From Agapetus fuscipes (Eukaryota; Arthropoda; Insecta; Trichoptera; Glossosomatidae), in assembly GCA_951799405.1 (NCBI GenBank), contig OX637338.1, positions 2,356,001-2,420,000 on the forward strand: 64,000 bases of DNA, read 5' to 3'. A model generated the notes under the pieces. That model worked only from the letters and a program-made list of their open reading frames with translations. It searched no databases and was not told the DNA's origin. Positions 23,501 through 33,530 of the stretch are shown here, piece by piece; position 1 is the stretch's first letter, and each line of letters begins with the position of its first letter. The position numbers and the translations under genes are program-made.

Positions 23501-26500
23501 TGTCGTCCATAAGAGCTTTTCCTCTGAAGAGAGAGAAGCAACCGGGACTGCAGAGTACACAGCCAATTATATGCTCAGTCGCTTTTTGCAGCCAATGCCC
23601 AATAGCATATTCAAACTTCTGATACCATACCATAGGACCTAAAATGAAAAGAACAAAACATCTGTAATGTGAATAGGAGATTTAGGCTAACACGGCCGGC
23701 TAATGATGCTGAAGAGTTGCTTTCCGGGATCGAGATAGACCACGGCAAGAGATCCAGGAAAGCAACTCTCCAGGATCTGTACCTCATTTCAAAGCTTTAA
23801 AAAGGAAAGTATCTTTTTCTTTTATCTTCTATCGGTAGGTACTACAATGGCGTCTGCTCTGATGAAATATCCTCACTTATTCCCCCTCTTGTCCAGCAAG
23901 AGCAACTCGTACAACAGCTCACATTCAACCCTTTGCAGTCAACGTCAAAACTATGAGAACTTGGCTTCTTTCACGACTCACTGCTCTGCCAAACTACCCT
24001 TTTATGCAACAAATTACTTGTATGTGTGTTCCCACCTCAATATAATCCGAATCTATCCAAAACAAATATCAATCGCCACTTCCTTTTAGTATCTCAAAGC
24101 AAAGGCAGCATAACACACAATACAAAAAACCAAAGCTAACACCTCTGCTACAAAAGATCAGCATCACCCGCCACCTCGCCACACATCTGTGCCACTCCAA
24201 CAAGTGTCAAAGACACCTCTAGGTTTTCTCAAATCTATGGAGTCCTTATAACAAAGGAAAAAGTTTTAAAAATATATCTACCTGATCCTATGGGATGAAT
24301 ACGTCCACAAGCAGCTCCAAGGTTCTTATTTTTCTTCATCAAATCAATTAGTAACTGTACAGCATGAGGTTGGAAGTCAATGTCTCCGTCAAGAGTCAGC
24401 AAGTAGGTGTTCTCAGCCATCACTTCTTTACGGTCAACAGAAATGGGAAGTTCCATAAGACGATGACCCAACAAATAGTACATGTACATAACCTAAAAGA
24501 AATAAAAAACCAATAGGTATTATTTTGTTTACATTAGATTTTATTACAACTTAAACAAATTCACAATTTCTTTTTTACCTGAGACCATCTCTTTCTGTGT
24601 CTGATTTTGTTTTTATCTTTCAAATGGCAATGCATCTTTGTTTTCCCTGGTAGTGTCCATTCTAACCTTCCTCCATATGGCGTAGGATATTTCTTTGCCG
24701 GCCTTATTCTGATGTTTGTCTGATGAACTTCTGAAGCTGCCTCGTCAATCGTATTTATGAGACGCTTTACAAAAATATTGACTTGGGAGTCATTGTCGCT
24801 GTGGTCACTGATTTCAAATGCGTCATCGAGGAATATGTGAGCTGCAATATAAATATAATATGTTGATTTGAGTGCAAATATAGTTTAATCTTAAGTAAGA
24901 CGCAATGAAACTATGTTGGAAAAGTAAACTTACTCTCGAATTCATAATAATCTGGATCCACAACCCTGAGGTATTTCTGGGCCACTCTCCTGGCGCACTG
25001 ATCTTCATCCAGCCTCAAGATGGACTTCAAGAACTCAATCATCTCATCTTTTGTTTCGTGCCACATGGTAGCGCAAGCATAGATTCTAGAAAAATAATAG
25101 AAATACAATCGTTTCTCACGCACTCGTACGTTAGGAGAACATGCTCTAAGTGTTAATTGCAATTATAAAAACCTTGTAATGTGGTCGGAGGATTTCAGAG
25201 TACTTTGGGAAGCATTCAAGCCATCAGTGTGTACAGATATGGTTTCATAATATTCATCACTCTTTTCTTTTTCAGTTTCCGCCAGATTCTACAAATAAAA
25301 AACAAAAATTAAGTGAACAAATGTTTTTTTTATCAAGATAACATGTGATAAAAGGCATACAAAAAAAAACACATACAAGAGTTGAAGATACATCAGTTTG
25401 ATCGTCACATCTCCGGTTCATTCCAAGCGACTGATCAATCAGTAGGGAGTTGTACATTGGAATCACAAAAAGCTTTTCAGTTGCAGCCAAACGCTCACAC
25501 TTCGGAGTCCAAATGTGCAAAGTAATCCAAGTCTGTGACAGCAGCCACAGCAACCAGACCCAGGCCATTTGACGGGAGACAAAGTCGTTTAAGAAGTACA
25601 CTGAAAAACCGCATAGCAAAAACATGCTAATTACAAGAGTTTAAATAAATAGGTACTTTGTGGATTACATGATGAATAATAATATATCTACCTGGAGGAC
25701 TGTCGAAGAAGAGGTAGTCAGGAATGGTTCCATGGAAGAAGCAAGGATCTCCGTTTCTAAGACCACATGCAGCAATCAGGAAGGAAATGGAAACGGGAAC
25801 TGTTAGGTTCACGGGGAATGCATAACTAAATCCTTGAATAAGAATCCTGCAGGCAAATTTCCCAAATATGTAAGAAGAGTATGCAGCTGCAATCTGTATT
25901 AACAAAACGTAAACAGCTGTGTTGTACATAGCTGGGACGTCAATTGTGTCTCCTGTTTTAATGACATCAGACAAATCTGGCAATACTGTTCCACTCAACA
26001 CCGCTTTGATCTGAAAACCACAAAGACATAGATAACAAGATATTCTGATTGTTCGCTAGATTACAGATATTTTACCAGAAGATAAAGTACCTCTTCAACG
26101 ATGATGGTGTGATCACTGAAACTCTCAGGCATGAGGTTGAAGAAATTGCCGACATTTTCTCCTTGAATCCACAGAATGACAACAATGGAGCACATGAATG
26201 CAACCACTTTCCATATGGAAATGAACAAGTAAGTGAAATATCTGGTGTGGACCAATTCCTCCTTGACCCGCTCAAGGGATTTCATGAAACCTACAAATAA
26301 AATTTTTATAAAATTCAATGTTTTTACTCTTCAAAGCAAAATTACAATTGCAGTTTTGCTTTACTTACCAAAAGGACTTTGCTTAGAGATGTAATTTTCC
26401 CACCATCCAAGAGATATGCACAAAGAAGCAACAGGAATAAGCCATAAAGACAGTCTCCCATCCAGCACCGGCCACACGATGAAGCCTGTAACTTGTGCCG

Positions 26501-29500
26501 CTAATGCCACAATATCAACACCAACTTTCAGTCTGTATTTGGACTCTTTGGGACTCCTTGACAATAAGCTAAGAAGTCCCGGGAAGAAGCACATGCAATT
26601 GGTCAGCATGGCACCTTTTACCACGTCCAAATCTGGCAGGATTACATAAAATAAGATAGCGAGTCCTATTGTGTGCAGTGTTTCAGTTAAGAAGACCTAG
26701 AAGTAAAAAAAATACTACATTCAAGTACTTAATCAAACAACCAAATATTTAAAAGTATTTAAATCTTAGTGTCGGTCAACATTGCAATAATATTAATATG
26801 TACAAGTTGGCACTTAATAAATATTTTATTAAATATTTTATTAATGATATTTGATGGTTTTTGCAGTTTTAATTTTAATATGTTTTTGCTTTGTTTCTAA
26901 CCTTCTGTTTATATACATACAGGTTTATTTTTTCTTTTCTTTTCTTGGTTATTTTTTTTATTTTTTACTGCAATGTTTCATATATATACATTTTTTTGTA
27001 TTTTATTGTTTTTCATATATTTTTTTCTTGTATTTTATTGTTTTATTTTATTTTTTCGCAGTTTTGTATAAACTCACTTAACATGTACTTTTTGTAAAAG
27101 GCTTATGCCGTAAATAAATAAATAAATAAAAGATGGAATTGTGAAGCTTACCAAAGAAAACTGTTGAATTGAGGGTTTCTTCCAACTCTTGAAAAAGCAT
27201 ATTCTGATGGAACGGATCAGTGTCCCGACCTCTGGTACCATGAAAGCAAACAGGATGCACCACATCCATCCTATCCGCTCTACATCGGGAAGTGTGGTGA
27301 TGAACTGTTTGTCTCTTCCTGCAATCAGATTAATAATAATATTGGGATGATTTATTTGATGAGCGCTGTTTTTGTGTGAATCACACTTAAATGACCTGTG
27401 CGAGCTTTGTCGTCTCAATAAAAAGCGCCAATTCTCAAGCAAGATCCAGTTGCTGTAAGGCTGGATGGACCTTTTGGTGACAGGTACCTAGATGAATTTT
27501 TCAAACCAGCAATATTTGAAAATATAATTGGTATATTTTTTGTGCTCCTCCGGGATTTGAACCCACAACCTCATTTACAAGCTTGAAGTGCTAACTACTA
27601 GACTACGAAACAGTCGGATTTAAGAAATATTTTTGTTCCATAGAGATCCAGACCGGCTTGGGATTATTTAAATATTTTTATTCCATAGAGATAAAGACCA
27701 GATCGGGATTATTTCAATAATTTTATTCTACAGCGATGGATGCAAGCACATTTTTAGATTTTCAATGATAAATGTAGTGTCATCTCACCAAGTTCCCTAT
27801 TACAAAACGTGATTCTTCTGTCTTTTTTGATCTGTGAAGTCATGAAAAGGAGGGTTCCTTTTGAGATGACGCCAGATGCAAGGACCATGAGGAAGGTGAA
27901 GATGTAGGCGAGGACTTTGAAGATCTTGATGGTGTAGTCCAGGCACTTTGTATCCGCCATGGACCCACTGTCCTCTTTGTTGGGAATGTCTCGGAACACG
28001 TCCCATCCCTGTGTTTCTTGGACTGTCCTTTGGCTATAAAAACACAAATCAATTTTAAAGCATTGATGCGAGCAAAAGAAGCAGGGAGAAGAGAGAAGTA
28101 GTGGAGAAGACATTTTTAGTAGTCCTTTCTTTTGCAAGCCTTTACTTTATTAAATTATTGACTATGTTGATTAGTTCTATGTGCCAAGACATTTATCCTT
28201 TATTATATTGCCCTTCGTCGTCGTCATTCGTCGTCGAGTTTCGATTTTCAAAACCAATGCCATCACAGCAGATGAAACACATTCATGCTCTATAGCAAAT
28301 TAATTTTTGTATATATGCTGCAATGCGGCGAGCTTACGCGTGTGTGTTTACAAATGTATGAAAACTTTTAGGAATTAATCTGTTTGTTCATACTAAAAAT
28401 GTATGGAACAATATTGACATCTAGCGGCAAAACGTAAAAGTTTTTTTTACATTTTCTTTTATTTCATGCAAATTAAAAATAAAAAAAAAGCCAAATAAAA
28501 ATGGATTTCAATCTGTAATCTAAGTTGCAAACATATATAACATTTGAGATTCATATTACATGCATTCTTACGAGCAGACATGTATAAGTTCTAATCTAAT
28601 CTAATCTAAGCTGCAAAGATATATATCATTTAAGATTTATATTAAATGCATTCCCACAAGCAGATATGTATAAGTTCCCGCTTACATATGCTGCATGTGT
28701 ACTTACAACATAACAGCCCATTCCAAATGAACATAAGCCCTGCAACTCTTGCCAACCTTCCCTGAAACAAAGGTGAATTTGCAAAGTAAACCATTGCTTA
28801 CAGTATGGGTGGTCAGACACATACTAACCTTTTAGTCAAGGAAATTATTTTGTTTAGTTCTATAATCTAAGTTGCAAAGATACATACCATTTGAGATTCA
28901 TATTAAATGCATTCCCACAAGCAGACAGGTACAAGTTCACGCTTACAAATGCCCAATGTGGACTTGCAAAATAAAAAAAACTAATCTCAAATGAACATAA
29001 GCCCTGCAACTCTTGCCGACTTTTCCTCAAACAGAGATAAAATTTGCATTGTGAACCATTGCTTACAGTATGGGTGGTCAGCCACATACTAACCTTTTAG
29101 TCAAGGAAATTATTTTGTTTAGTTCATTAATCTAAGTTGCAAAGATACATACCATTTGAGATTCATATTAAATGCATTCCCACAAGCAGACAGGTATAAG
29201 TTCGCGCTTACAAATGCCCCATGTGGACTTATAAAATAAAAAACTAATCTCAAATGAACATAAGCCCTGCAACTCTTGCCGACTTTTCCTCAAACAGAGA
29301 TAAAATTTTCATTGTAAACCATTCTTACAGTATGGGTGGTCAGCCACATACTAACCTATAAGTCAAGGAAATTATTTTATTAAGTTCTATAATCTAAGTT
29401 GCAAAGATACATACCATTTGATATTCATATTAAATGCATTCCCACAAGCAGACAGGTATAAGTTCGCGCTTACAAATGCCCCATGTGGACTTATAAAATA

Positions 29501-32171
29501 AAAAACTAATCTCAAATGAACATAAGCCCTGCAACTCTTGCCGACTTTTCCTCAAACAGAGATAAAATTTTCATTGTAAACCATTCTTACAGTATGGGTG
29601 GTCAGCCACATACTAACCTATAAGTCAAGGAAATTATTTTATTAAGTTCTATAATCTAAGTTGCAAAGATACATACCATTTGAGATTCATATTAAATGCA
29701 TTCCCACACGCAGACAGGTACAAGTTCACGCTTACAAATGCCCAATGTGGACTTGCAAAATAAAAAAACTAATCTCAAATGAACATAAGCCCTGCAACTT
29801 TTGCCGACTTTTCCTCAAACAGAGATAAAATTTGCATGGTAAACCATTGCTTACAGTATGGGTGGTCAGCCACATACTAACCTTTTAGTCAAGGAAATTA
29901 TTTTGTTTAGTTCTTTAATCTAAGTTGCAAAGATACATACCATTTGAGATTCATATTAAATGCATTCCCACAAGCAGACAGGTACAAGTTCACGCTTACA
30001 AATGCCCAATGTGGACTTGCAAAATAAAAAAAACTAATCTCAAATGAACATAAGCCCTGCAACTCTTGCCGACTTTTCCTCAAACAGAGATAAAATTTGC
30101 ATTGTGAACCATTGCTTACAGTATGGGTGGTCAGCCACATACTAACCTTTTAGTCAAGGAAATTATTTTGTTTAGTTCTTTAATCTAAGTTGCAAAGATA
30201 CATACCATTTGAGATTCATATTAAATGCATTCCCACAAGCAGACAGGTATAAGTTCGCGCTTACAAATGCCCCATGTGGACTTATAAAATAAAAAACTAA
30301 TCTCAAATGAACATAAGCCCTGCAACTCTTGCCGACTTTTCCTCAAACAGAGATAAAATTTTCATGGTAAACCATTCTTACAGTATGGGTGGTCAGCCAC
30401 ATACTAACCTATAAGTCAAGGAAATTATTTTGTTAAGTTCTATAATCTAAGTTGCAAAGATACATACCAATCGAGATTCATATTAAATGCATTCCCACAA
30501 GCAGACATTTATTAGTTCGCGCTTACACATAATGCATGTTGACTTACAACATAAAAACCCAATCTCAAATTAATATAAGCCCTGCAACTCTTGCCAATCT
30601 TCCCTGAAACACAGCTGAAATCTTCAAAGTGAACCATTTTTTAAACTATGGGTGGTCGATTTTCTTTTACAAAGGCTGCATGTTTTTATTTTACATGTTT
30701 TCCGAATTTTAACGCGAGGAAACTATGCGCAATATACACATTCACCAAATGTTAAGGGGTTGGGCTGCGTAGCAGCCAGGGGCAACGCCCCTAGTTTATT
30801 TAAATCAATTAACGGCTTTCGCCTTTTACAATAAAAAAAAAAATACATTTAAAAAATCATTGCATATATAAAGATAGAAAAGATTTGAAACTTAAAATAA
30901 AAGTAAAAACTCTATATAATCTTAAATTAGAGAAAACTATAAAAACTACTAAAAAACCATAAAAAAAGCTAAAATGAAATCCTTGCATATAAAATAAAAT
31001 AAAAATAAAAACATATTAAACATAGACATAAAATAAAAAAACTATAACATAACATAAACAAAATGAAATATATTTTACAAGCAAGAGAAAGTAATTTAAT
31101 CAACAAGTACAACAAACTAAGACCTAGCAGCTGGAGGAAATATTTTTTTTAACAAAGTCCTAAATGAAGCGAGATCCAAATTAAATATGTCAATATCCGA
31201 CAAATATTCATTGCCCAGTCGATGTAAGCGGGGAATTATTGTCGATCTTATATAATTTGTATTATGGTTGTCTATATAGAACAACTCGCGATTTCTAGTA
31301 CATCGTGTAGGTACACGGAATTTTATGAGCTGCAACAAATCAGGGTTGTCAAAACAATTATTTATAATTTTAAACAAAAAGGTTACATCCCCAATAATTC
31401 TTCTGTCCTCAAGAGATTCAATGTGTTATCTTATTTTCAAATTTTCGTAATCTAAATCATGTCGAGGTATACCCAATTTGTAATTTATGAACCTTAAAAA
31501 TTTACGTTGGATCCGCTCCATATTGTTGATGTGGACATTGTAATTGGGAGACCATATTTGGGAATTGAACTCCAGCTGACTACGGACTAATGACATAAAG
31601 TTGCAACATGGCCTTTAGTCCCTAAAAAATTAATGTATTAAAACCTGGTTTATGCAGAGCAAGTTGGATTTTGATTTTTTTTTAAATACAGGACACGTTG
31701 AAAGACAGTTTGTACCAGAATGTAAAGCAGAGATAAGGGTGTCGTGTGCAAGTTTGTATTGTAAACAAGTTACTTATACGCTGGATGATTCTTTTTACAA
31801 AAATCAGGGAAATATTTATTATAAACATTCTCAAATACGTTTCCCTCTTTTTCTCAGTTTGGCTGACTGCCCATGCTGTAAAACTCGGTTCACTTTTGCC
31901 AATGCCGCCCTGGTTTCAGGAAAAGGCAGCAGAAGTTGAAAAGTTTATGTTCATGTGAGGTCTGGTTTATTTTGTATGTTCACATGCAGTATGTATGTAC
32001 ACATTTTTAATCAACCATTCAAATATCATGAGAGACAAAATATACCGGGAAGGAAGTTACACTAAAGCAGTGTTACCTGTCCTCATAAATCCCAAGGCCA
32101 AAGGGAGTAGTCTCGTCCTCCGAATTGTCATCGCTGCCGTCGTCTTTGTGCGGCAGACCGGCGGCTGCCAT
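8322..32171 (-). CDS. CHS: Chitin synthase, complete, 23 coding exons, 1561 aa
   Basis: Membrane-bound family-2 glycosyltransferase that polymerises UDP-GlcNAc into chitin for cuticle/trachea (class A) or midgut peritrophic matrix (class B). Coding exons in transcription order: 32171-32077, 28033-27789, 27318-27152, 26696-26369, 26290-26091, 26010-25692, 25600-25377, 25288-25173, 25085-24934, 24841-24579, 24492-24282, 23638-23438, 21062-20836, 19871-19704, 19135-18821, 18279-18035, 17075-16928, 15884-15732, 15185-15009, 12519-12352, 11330-11087, 9565-9426, 8501-8322. All introns are GT..AG and all phases agree. Seen: N-terminal membrane segments, CATMWHET (about 569-576), TLDGDID (736-742), EDRW (842-845), QRRRW (879-883), a five-span membrane block, WGTRE (1062-1066), a charged Glu/Lys coiled-coil stretch (1067-1097), then further membrane spans and a basic tail. 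Start ATG at 32171 opens [12 protein letters not shown]; an AG acceptor about 15 bases upstream suggests an upstream non-coding exon. Class A or B is not settled. Confidence 0.96.
8835..8965. repeat. Hairpin MITE in chitin synthase intron 22
   Basis: Arms around AAGCAATAAAACATGG and CCATGTTTTATTGCTTG, extending outward to ACCATATTGATC / AGATCAACCG with mismatches. Confidence 0.65.
9107..9332. repeat. Hairpin MITE in chitin synthase intron 22
   Basis: Arms TTGAGCCCACGCTTTGACAA (about 9122) and TTTGTCAAAGTGTGGGCTCA (about 9284) with outer TAGACATTTTAGTC / GACTAAAAGTGTCTA. Related copy at 11515-12300. Confidence 0.75.
10408..10900 (+). repeat. Two-headed SINE (SINE-A joined to SINE-B) in chitin synthase intron 21
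   Basis: First tRNA-like head at 10413 (CGTAGTTTAGTGGCAACAC, GGTTCGAATTC), body to about 10638, then a second head at 10645 (CAGCTCAATTGGTAGAATG, GGTTCGAT) and the SINE-B tail. The same junction recurs at about 60655 and 61745. Confidence 0.8.
10900..11010 (-). repeat. MITE repeat D, partial
   Basis: Reverse-orientation match: ACATTGCTCATGTGAAAT and ACAAACAAGTACTAAGGGG. Confidence 0.6.
11515..12300. repeat. Hairpin MITE split by a LINE
   Basis: 11515-11640 and 12267-12300 together match the interior of the MITE at 9107-9332 (in reverse). They read continuously across AATTCGGTA / GGTAGGTAAGAATGACC when the LINE is removed, with GGTA repeated at both edges. Confidence 0.7.
11641..12266 (-). 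mobile_element. CR1-like LINE, 5'-truncated (RT C-terminus)
   Basis: Encodes [18 protein letters not shown]...[20 protein letters not shown] and ends in [10 protein letters not shown], closely matching the C-terminus of the open ORF at 51591-53648. The 3' end is a (TA)n run, not poly-A. Lies in chitin synthase intron 20. Confidence 0.85.
12548..13885 (+). mobile_element. RTE-like element, 5'-truncated, with 322-codon RT ORF and tail
   Basis: ORF 12548-13516 begins within the RT ([20 protein letters not shown]), has YADD, then the C-terminal domain with [16 protein letters not shown] and [16 protein letters not shown] 3' UTR and the common tail follow (13620-13885), ending in TTAGATTAGATTAGATT. 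Inserted in chitin synthase intron 19. Its 3' UTR is the empty-site reference for the insertion at 46551-49165. Confidence 0.92.
13924..14300 (-). repeat. SINE-A, full-length
   Basis: Reverse strand: A box TAGTCTAGTGGTTAACAC near 14280-14263, B box GGTTTGAATCC near 14230. The 3' end (low coordinates) is the LINE-like GCGCTGTTTGTATGTGAATC block and a TAATAATATTA microsatellite. Confidence 0.8.
14360..14690 (+). repeat. SINE-B
   Basis: GATAGCTCGGTTGGTATGG and GAGTTTGAATCCCACC at 14371-14428, then the common body and the tail TACACTTTATGTGTAGC. Confidence 0.8.
14750..14960 (+). mobile_element. CR1/L2-like LINE 3' fragment
   Basis: Plus frame gives [20 protein letters not shown] and GLKTLFF, the W-N-x-L-P box at the end of CR1-group reverse transcriptases, then stop and an ATCAATCAATCA tail. 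Confidence 0.65.
15009..15185 (-). CDS. CHS: 177-bp membrane exon of chitin synthase (position of the class A alternative exon)
   Basis: Encodes 59 residues, [20 protein letters not shown] through [10 protein letters not shown], including the segment [15 protein letters not shown]. In insect class A genes this segment is encoded by two mutually exclusive exons of this length. I read both flanking introns (15186-15731 and 12520-15008) and found only repeats, no second copy. Confidence 0.9.
15250..15345. repeat. Half of a hairpin MITE
   Basis: Matches one arm of the MITE at 43590-43775 (AGATCTTACCGTACCTATTT, GGAATAAAACATGG, GCCTGAACAGCTG). Confidence 0.6.
15478..15684. repeat. Hairpin MITE in chitin synthase intron 18
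   Basis: Arms TTTTTCTCGGGTTAGACCATG and CATGGCGGTCTAGCCCGAGAA, with inner AATTTTGTCTGCCGA / TCGGCAGACAAAATT; about 205 bp. Confidence 0.8.
15960..16190 (-). repeat. SINE-A, head missing
   Basis: TAATAATATTAGGATG, ACACTGTTTTTGTGTGAATC, AATTCTCAAGCAAGGCC and TTGGTGACCGGTC follow the order of the full copy at 27330; the head is replaced by SINE-C. Confidence 0.7.
16190..16290 (+). repeat. SINE-C, partial
   Basis: GGTTCGAGCCCT (B box) and the end GAATTGTATTCTTCTTCTCA with T-run, as in the copies at 17675 and 59985. Confidence 0.55.
16653..16900 (+). repeat. RTE-like 3' tail (solo) in chitin synthase intron 17
   Basis: All family markers present (TTCCTTGACTTATAGG to AACTTAGATTAG). It ends about 28 bp from the exon 17 donor. 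Confidence 0.85.
17416..17657 (+). repeat. RTE-like 3' tail (solo) in chitin synthase intron 16
   Basis: TTCCTTAACTTATAGG to GCAACTTAGATTATTATTATT; the sub-family with TATTTGTAAGTACGCATTCAG. Confidence 0.85.
17675..17910 (+). repeat. SINE-C
   Basis: tRNA-like head GGTCGAGGGGATAAGCCG with AGTTCGAGCCCTG as B box; tail ATTGCATTCCTCTTCACAAA. Related to the head-to-head pair at 59985-60970. Confidence 0.65.
18490..18665 (+). repeat. Diverged RTE-like 3' tail in chitin synthase intron 15
   Basis: TTGGTTCACTTTTACCAATG, AAAGGCAGCAGGAAT and GCAGCATTTGTAAGCGCAAA mark an older sub-family, also at 31850, 36717 and 63323. Confidence 0.65.
19305..19508 (+). repeat. MITE, repeat D, in chitin synthase intron 14
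   Basis: Imperfect terminal inverted repeats: CGTCCCACTAGTGCTTGTTTG at the left; the right end in reverse complement is CGTCCCAGTGCTTGTTTGG. Intact, so it serves as the empty-site reference for the NUMT insertion at 6818-7060. Confidence 0.75.
20015..20470. mobile_element. MITE with TTA target duplication (PIF/Harbinger-like)
   Basis: Terminal inverted repeats begin AGGCTAGTTCG and continue through GGCGACTATTTTAGTC; the flanks are TTA (20012-20014 and 20471-20473). The interior is GC-rich with duplicated GGCGCTACTCGCCCG. Superfamily inferred from the TTA duplication. Lies in chitin synthase intron 13. Confidence 0.75.
21798..23343. mobile_element. 1.5-kb foldback element in chitin synthase intron 12
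   Basis: A near-palindrome: TAAGAGC...GAAACCTTACCTCAT...CTACCAGGCAGAGAC at the left is mirrored at the right, and the arms (about 0.65 kb each) stay alignable to a centre near 22485. The same 50-codon frame ([16 protein letters not shown]...) appears in both arms. The right arm carries extra partial duplications at 23140-23290. No clear target duplication. Confidence 0.88.
23705..23780. repeat. Short hairpin in chitin synthase intron 11
   Basis: AGAGTTGCTTTCC and GGAAAGCAACTCT about 45 bp apart. The rest of the intron, to 24281, shows nothing recognisable. Confidence 0.5.
26850..27135 (+). repeat. Low-complexity T-rich run and a LINE 3' terminus
   Basis: T-rich stretch to 27060, then TTTTTGTAAAAGGCTTATGCC and AAATAAATAAATAAATAAA, typical of a non-LTR 3' end. 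A similar terminus is at 39385-39430. Lies in chitin synthase intron 3. Confidence 0.5.
27330..27620 (-). repeat. SINE-A, full-length, in chitin synthase intron 2
   Basis: Head on the minus strand (CGTAGTCTAGTAGTTAGCAC; GGTTCAAATCC), 3' end with GCGCTGTTTTTGTGTGAATC and a TAATAATATTG microsatellite. Confidence 0.85.
28505..28860 (-). repeat. RTE-like 3' tails flanking the array
   Basis: A short piece (28510-28590) and a full tail (28595-28845) with TCTAATCTAATCTAAGC between them. Confidence 0.75.
28860..30655 (-). repeat. Tandem array of RTE-like 3' tails, period ~262 bp, about 7 units
   Basis: TAATCTAAGTTGCAAAGATAC recurs at about 28862, 29128, 29391, 29652, 29927, 30181 and 30445. Each unit is the retrotransposon tail plus a GTCAAGGAAATTATTTTGTT spacer that normal solo copies lack. 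Units at 28860 and 29907 encode almost the same 75-residue frame, so they are nearly identical. The last unit is cut at about 30655. Confidence 0.9.
30657..30794 (+). mobile_element. Helitron-like 3' end
   Basis: GGCTGCGTAGCAGCC and GGGGCAACGCCCC form two adjacent hairpins, then CTAG followed by T, as in Helitron termini. The 5' end was not identified and the body is short. Confidence 0.55.
30795..31610 (-). mobile_element. Jockey-like LINE, 5'-truncated and broken
   Basis: Minus strand encodes [37 protein letters not shown], then after a stop [19 protein letters not shown] and [17 protein letters not shown] C-terminus. The 3' end is TTGTAAAAGGCGAAAGCCG. Reading-frame breaks show it is dead. 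Lies in chitin synthase intron 1. Confidence 0.8.
31850..32005 (+). repeat. Diverged RTE-like 3' tail
   Basis: GACTGCCCATGCTGTAAAAC, TTCACTTTTGCCAATGCC and AGTTGAAAAGTTTATGTTCA. Confidence 0.65.
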
Positions 32172-32329
32172 AGCGCTTTAGGTGACCTACAAAGTCAGAG
32201 GTTAACAACAATAATAGATCTCAGGCAATGCCTTTCTTTTGAATATGTGAATCAAAATATGAGATAGGTATATAAATGTATATATGCAAAAAACAATGTT
32301 CTCTACTGTTGTGTTATTACAAAAATAAC

Positions 32330-32820
32330 ATTTCTGTTGTTGGCGCGGCCGATAGCTGAAGAGCTACGGAAACAGTCGTGTTCCTTCGGCACAGCCCGAA
32401 ATATCCCAAAGCTGCACGCTGCCTGAGTTCGGAAGTCTTGATCGAGAAGTGACCGAAAGCAGATGTATCCCACAGTGCTGCGAGGTACAGCGCGGTAAGT
32501 CAAGTTAGTAGGACTGTTAACATGGCACACGCCTTGTAAACCGGAGTCTGGTGCAGAGGATCTTCCACCCTGACGATCTACCTGTAGAGGTGTTAGCCTC
32601 GTGGACTGCCGCTTTTGGGGATGGAACAGTTATTTGCTGTAGTGCTTGTTAGTGTCACAGTGCAGGTCTGGCCATTTTCTTCTTTCCCCTTTCCCATATT
32701 AACTCAATAAATCCCTGTTTTGTTTAGATCGAATGTTTTAATTATGCAACCATTCCAAAGTAGAATAAGCGGTACCATTAGAAAAGAATCCCCGCACCCT
32801 GAGAGTTCATGATGATGATG
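32330..32820. other. Unclassified, possible solo LTR
   Basis: Locally GC-rich block starting TGTTGGCGCGGCCGATAGCT, with AATAAATCCCTGTTTTG near 32705 and ATTATGCAACCA near 32747. The TG..CA outline and polyadenylation signal suggest a solo LTR, but no target duplication was found. Confidence 0.3.
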
Positions 32821-32866
32821 ATGGGTAGCGGGGAGTAAGCATCCTAGGTACCTCCTTGAGTAACTT

Positions 32867-33239
32867 TTACTTTTACTTTCTTCGGCTCATAAGCCTTGAA
32901 GGCTCAGGGCCTCCCGCACCACAATCCTCCAGGACTCTCTGTCTTGTGCCGCTTCCCTCCATGGTCCCCTCACTCCCAGAACTTCGGCGTCGGCTTCAAC
33001 GTTGTCTGCCCACCGCATCCTGGGACGTCCGAGTGGTCTAACACCTGAGGGGGCACCATCCAAGACTGTTCTGATGATCCTGGAGTCCTCTGCACGTGCT
33101 ACATGTCCAGCCCACTGGAGTCTTCTTGATTTCATTACCGACACTATGTTAGCATCTTGAAACACGGACATCAGCTCCGCGTTGGTCCGGATACGCCACC
33201 TGTCATCTTCAAATACAGGTCCGAGAATGCGACGTAAGT
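32867..33239 (-). mobile_element. Second RTE family, 5'-truncated (RT C-terminus)
   Basis: Encodes RRLQWAGHVARAEDSRIIRT and LGRPRMRWADNVEADAEVLG, the end of an RTE-type polyprotein unlike that at 49203. It ends in a (TTTTAC)n-like run and is flanked by CTTGAGTAAC (about 32856 and 33241), a likely target duplication. Confidence 0.75.
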
Positions 33240-33304
33240 AACCTTGAGTAACCTCTAAATTTAAACATAACACTACGCTTTCAAATATTTACCTCATTTT
33301 TAAT

Positions 33305-33530
33305 ATGTAATGTAAGCTGCAAATATATATTGGTACTTAAGTCTTTTATTTAATGCAGGCCCACAAGCAGGCACATGTAAGTTCTCGCTTACGCATGCTA
33401 TATGTGTAGGTACATGCAAAATAAACCAAACCTCACATGAACGTAAACGTTGCATCTCCTGCAGCCTTGGCATTGGCAAAAGTGAAACAAGTTTTTACAG
33501 CATGGGAGCTCAGCCTCATATGGGTAATAC
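33305..33530 (-). repeat. Diverged RTE-like 3' tail
   Basis: GTAAGCTGCAAATATATATT to GGAGCTCAGCCTCATATGGG; old sub-family. Confidence 0.6.

Noticed and set aside
28860..30140. Repeated ~75-codon frames as a small gene family
   Set aside because: They are the translated retrotransposon tail, repeated with the array.
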